Shown here piece by piece: positions 5,104-5,236 of a DNA stretch of 5,236 nucleotides. The notes under the pieces were generated by a model. The model worked only from the letters and a program-made list of their open reading frames with translations. It searched no databases and was not told where the DNA came from. The translations under genes were made by a program, and so were the position numbers. Source of the stretch: Cytophagales bacterium. Its GTDB lineage: Bacteria > Bacteroidota > Bacteroidia > Cytophagales > Amoebophilaceae. Within the stretch, counting starts at the first letter, position 1, and each line of letters starts with the position of its first letter. The stretch is from contig JAKSDE010000038.1 of NCBI GenBank assembly GCA_022360235.1, positions 1 to 5,236 on the forward strand. The letters run 5' to 3'.

Positions 5104-5236
5104 CTACTTCAATTTATGAATCTCCTCATCACTCAAGCCTGTCACCTGAGCAATTAACTCTGTACTGCAAGCTTGTTTTAACATGTTCTTGACGATCTCT
5201 CTTATGCCTTCTTGTCTTCCTAGCTGCATGCCTTCT
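5104..5236 (-). CDS. Rpn-type PD-(D/E)XK nuclease/putative transposase, C-terminal fragment
   Basis: The 43 residues visible before the right edge read EGMQLGRQEGIREIVKNML, then KQACSTELIAQVTG, then LSDEEIHKLK, ending in TAG (5104-5106). This matches the characteristic C-terminal tail of the Rpn (recombination-promoting nuclease, PDDEXK-type putative transposase) family: a Gly/Gln/Arg-rich repeat, a helix with KxML, and a small helix-turn-helix-like TGLSxEEIxKL end. The catalytic nuclease domain would lie beyond the window, so whether the gene is intact cannot be judged. Such genes are multi-copy in amoeba-associated Bacteroidota and fit the mobile surroundings. The stop may be original, since many family members end shortly after EEIxKL, or it may be a CAG-to-TAG change. 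Confidence 0.72.
   Translation of the reverse strand, partial: EGMQLGRQEGIREIVKNMLKQACSTELIAQVTGLSDEEIHKLK

Overview
The window looks like AT-rich genomic DNA from a Bacteroidota bacterium, most likely an obligate intracellular or amoeba-associated lineage of the Amoebophilus type. The basis is family resemblance only: a Bacteroidota-style POTRA/beta-barrel outer-membrane protein, a TPR plus periplasmic-binding-fold envelope protein, and a cluster of decayed mobile DNA including an Rpn-like tail. The species assignment is inference; no search could be run.

Left part (1-4134): two intact, divergently transcribed envelope genes. The minus-strand gene (102-1823, GTG start) encodes a secreted protein with N-terminal TPR-like helices and a C-terminal type-1 periplasmic-binding fold. 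The plus-strand gene (2269-4134, TTG start) encodes an Omp85/BamA-TamA-like outer-membrane barrel with one recognisable POTRA domain. They are separated by a 445-bp AT-rich spacer that must hold both promoters but has no convincing gene. A possible C-terminal end of an upstream plus-strand gene occupies the first 63 bases.

Right part (4135-5236): a mobile-element graveyard. Two 99-bp arms (4150-4248 and 4836-4934) are inverted copies of each other at about 92% identity. Between them sits one IS200/IS605-type element with hairpins at both ends. Its Y1 transposase is broken twice: a one-base deletion near codon 25, and a serine where the catalytic tyrosine belongs. Beyond the right arm is a short coding-like remnant, then a 16-bp partial copy of the arm sequence. 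An Rpn-type (PD-(D/E)XK nuclease/putative transposase) C-terminal tail then runs off the right edge. Behind an in-frame amber stop, this tail is followed by a second stretch that reads like Rpn sequence.

No new defence or catalytic system is evident. The most interesting structure is the long palindrome whose centre is occupied by a single-strand-transposing IS, together with the RNA-like stem conserved in both arms.
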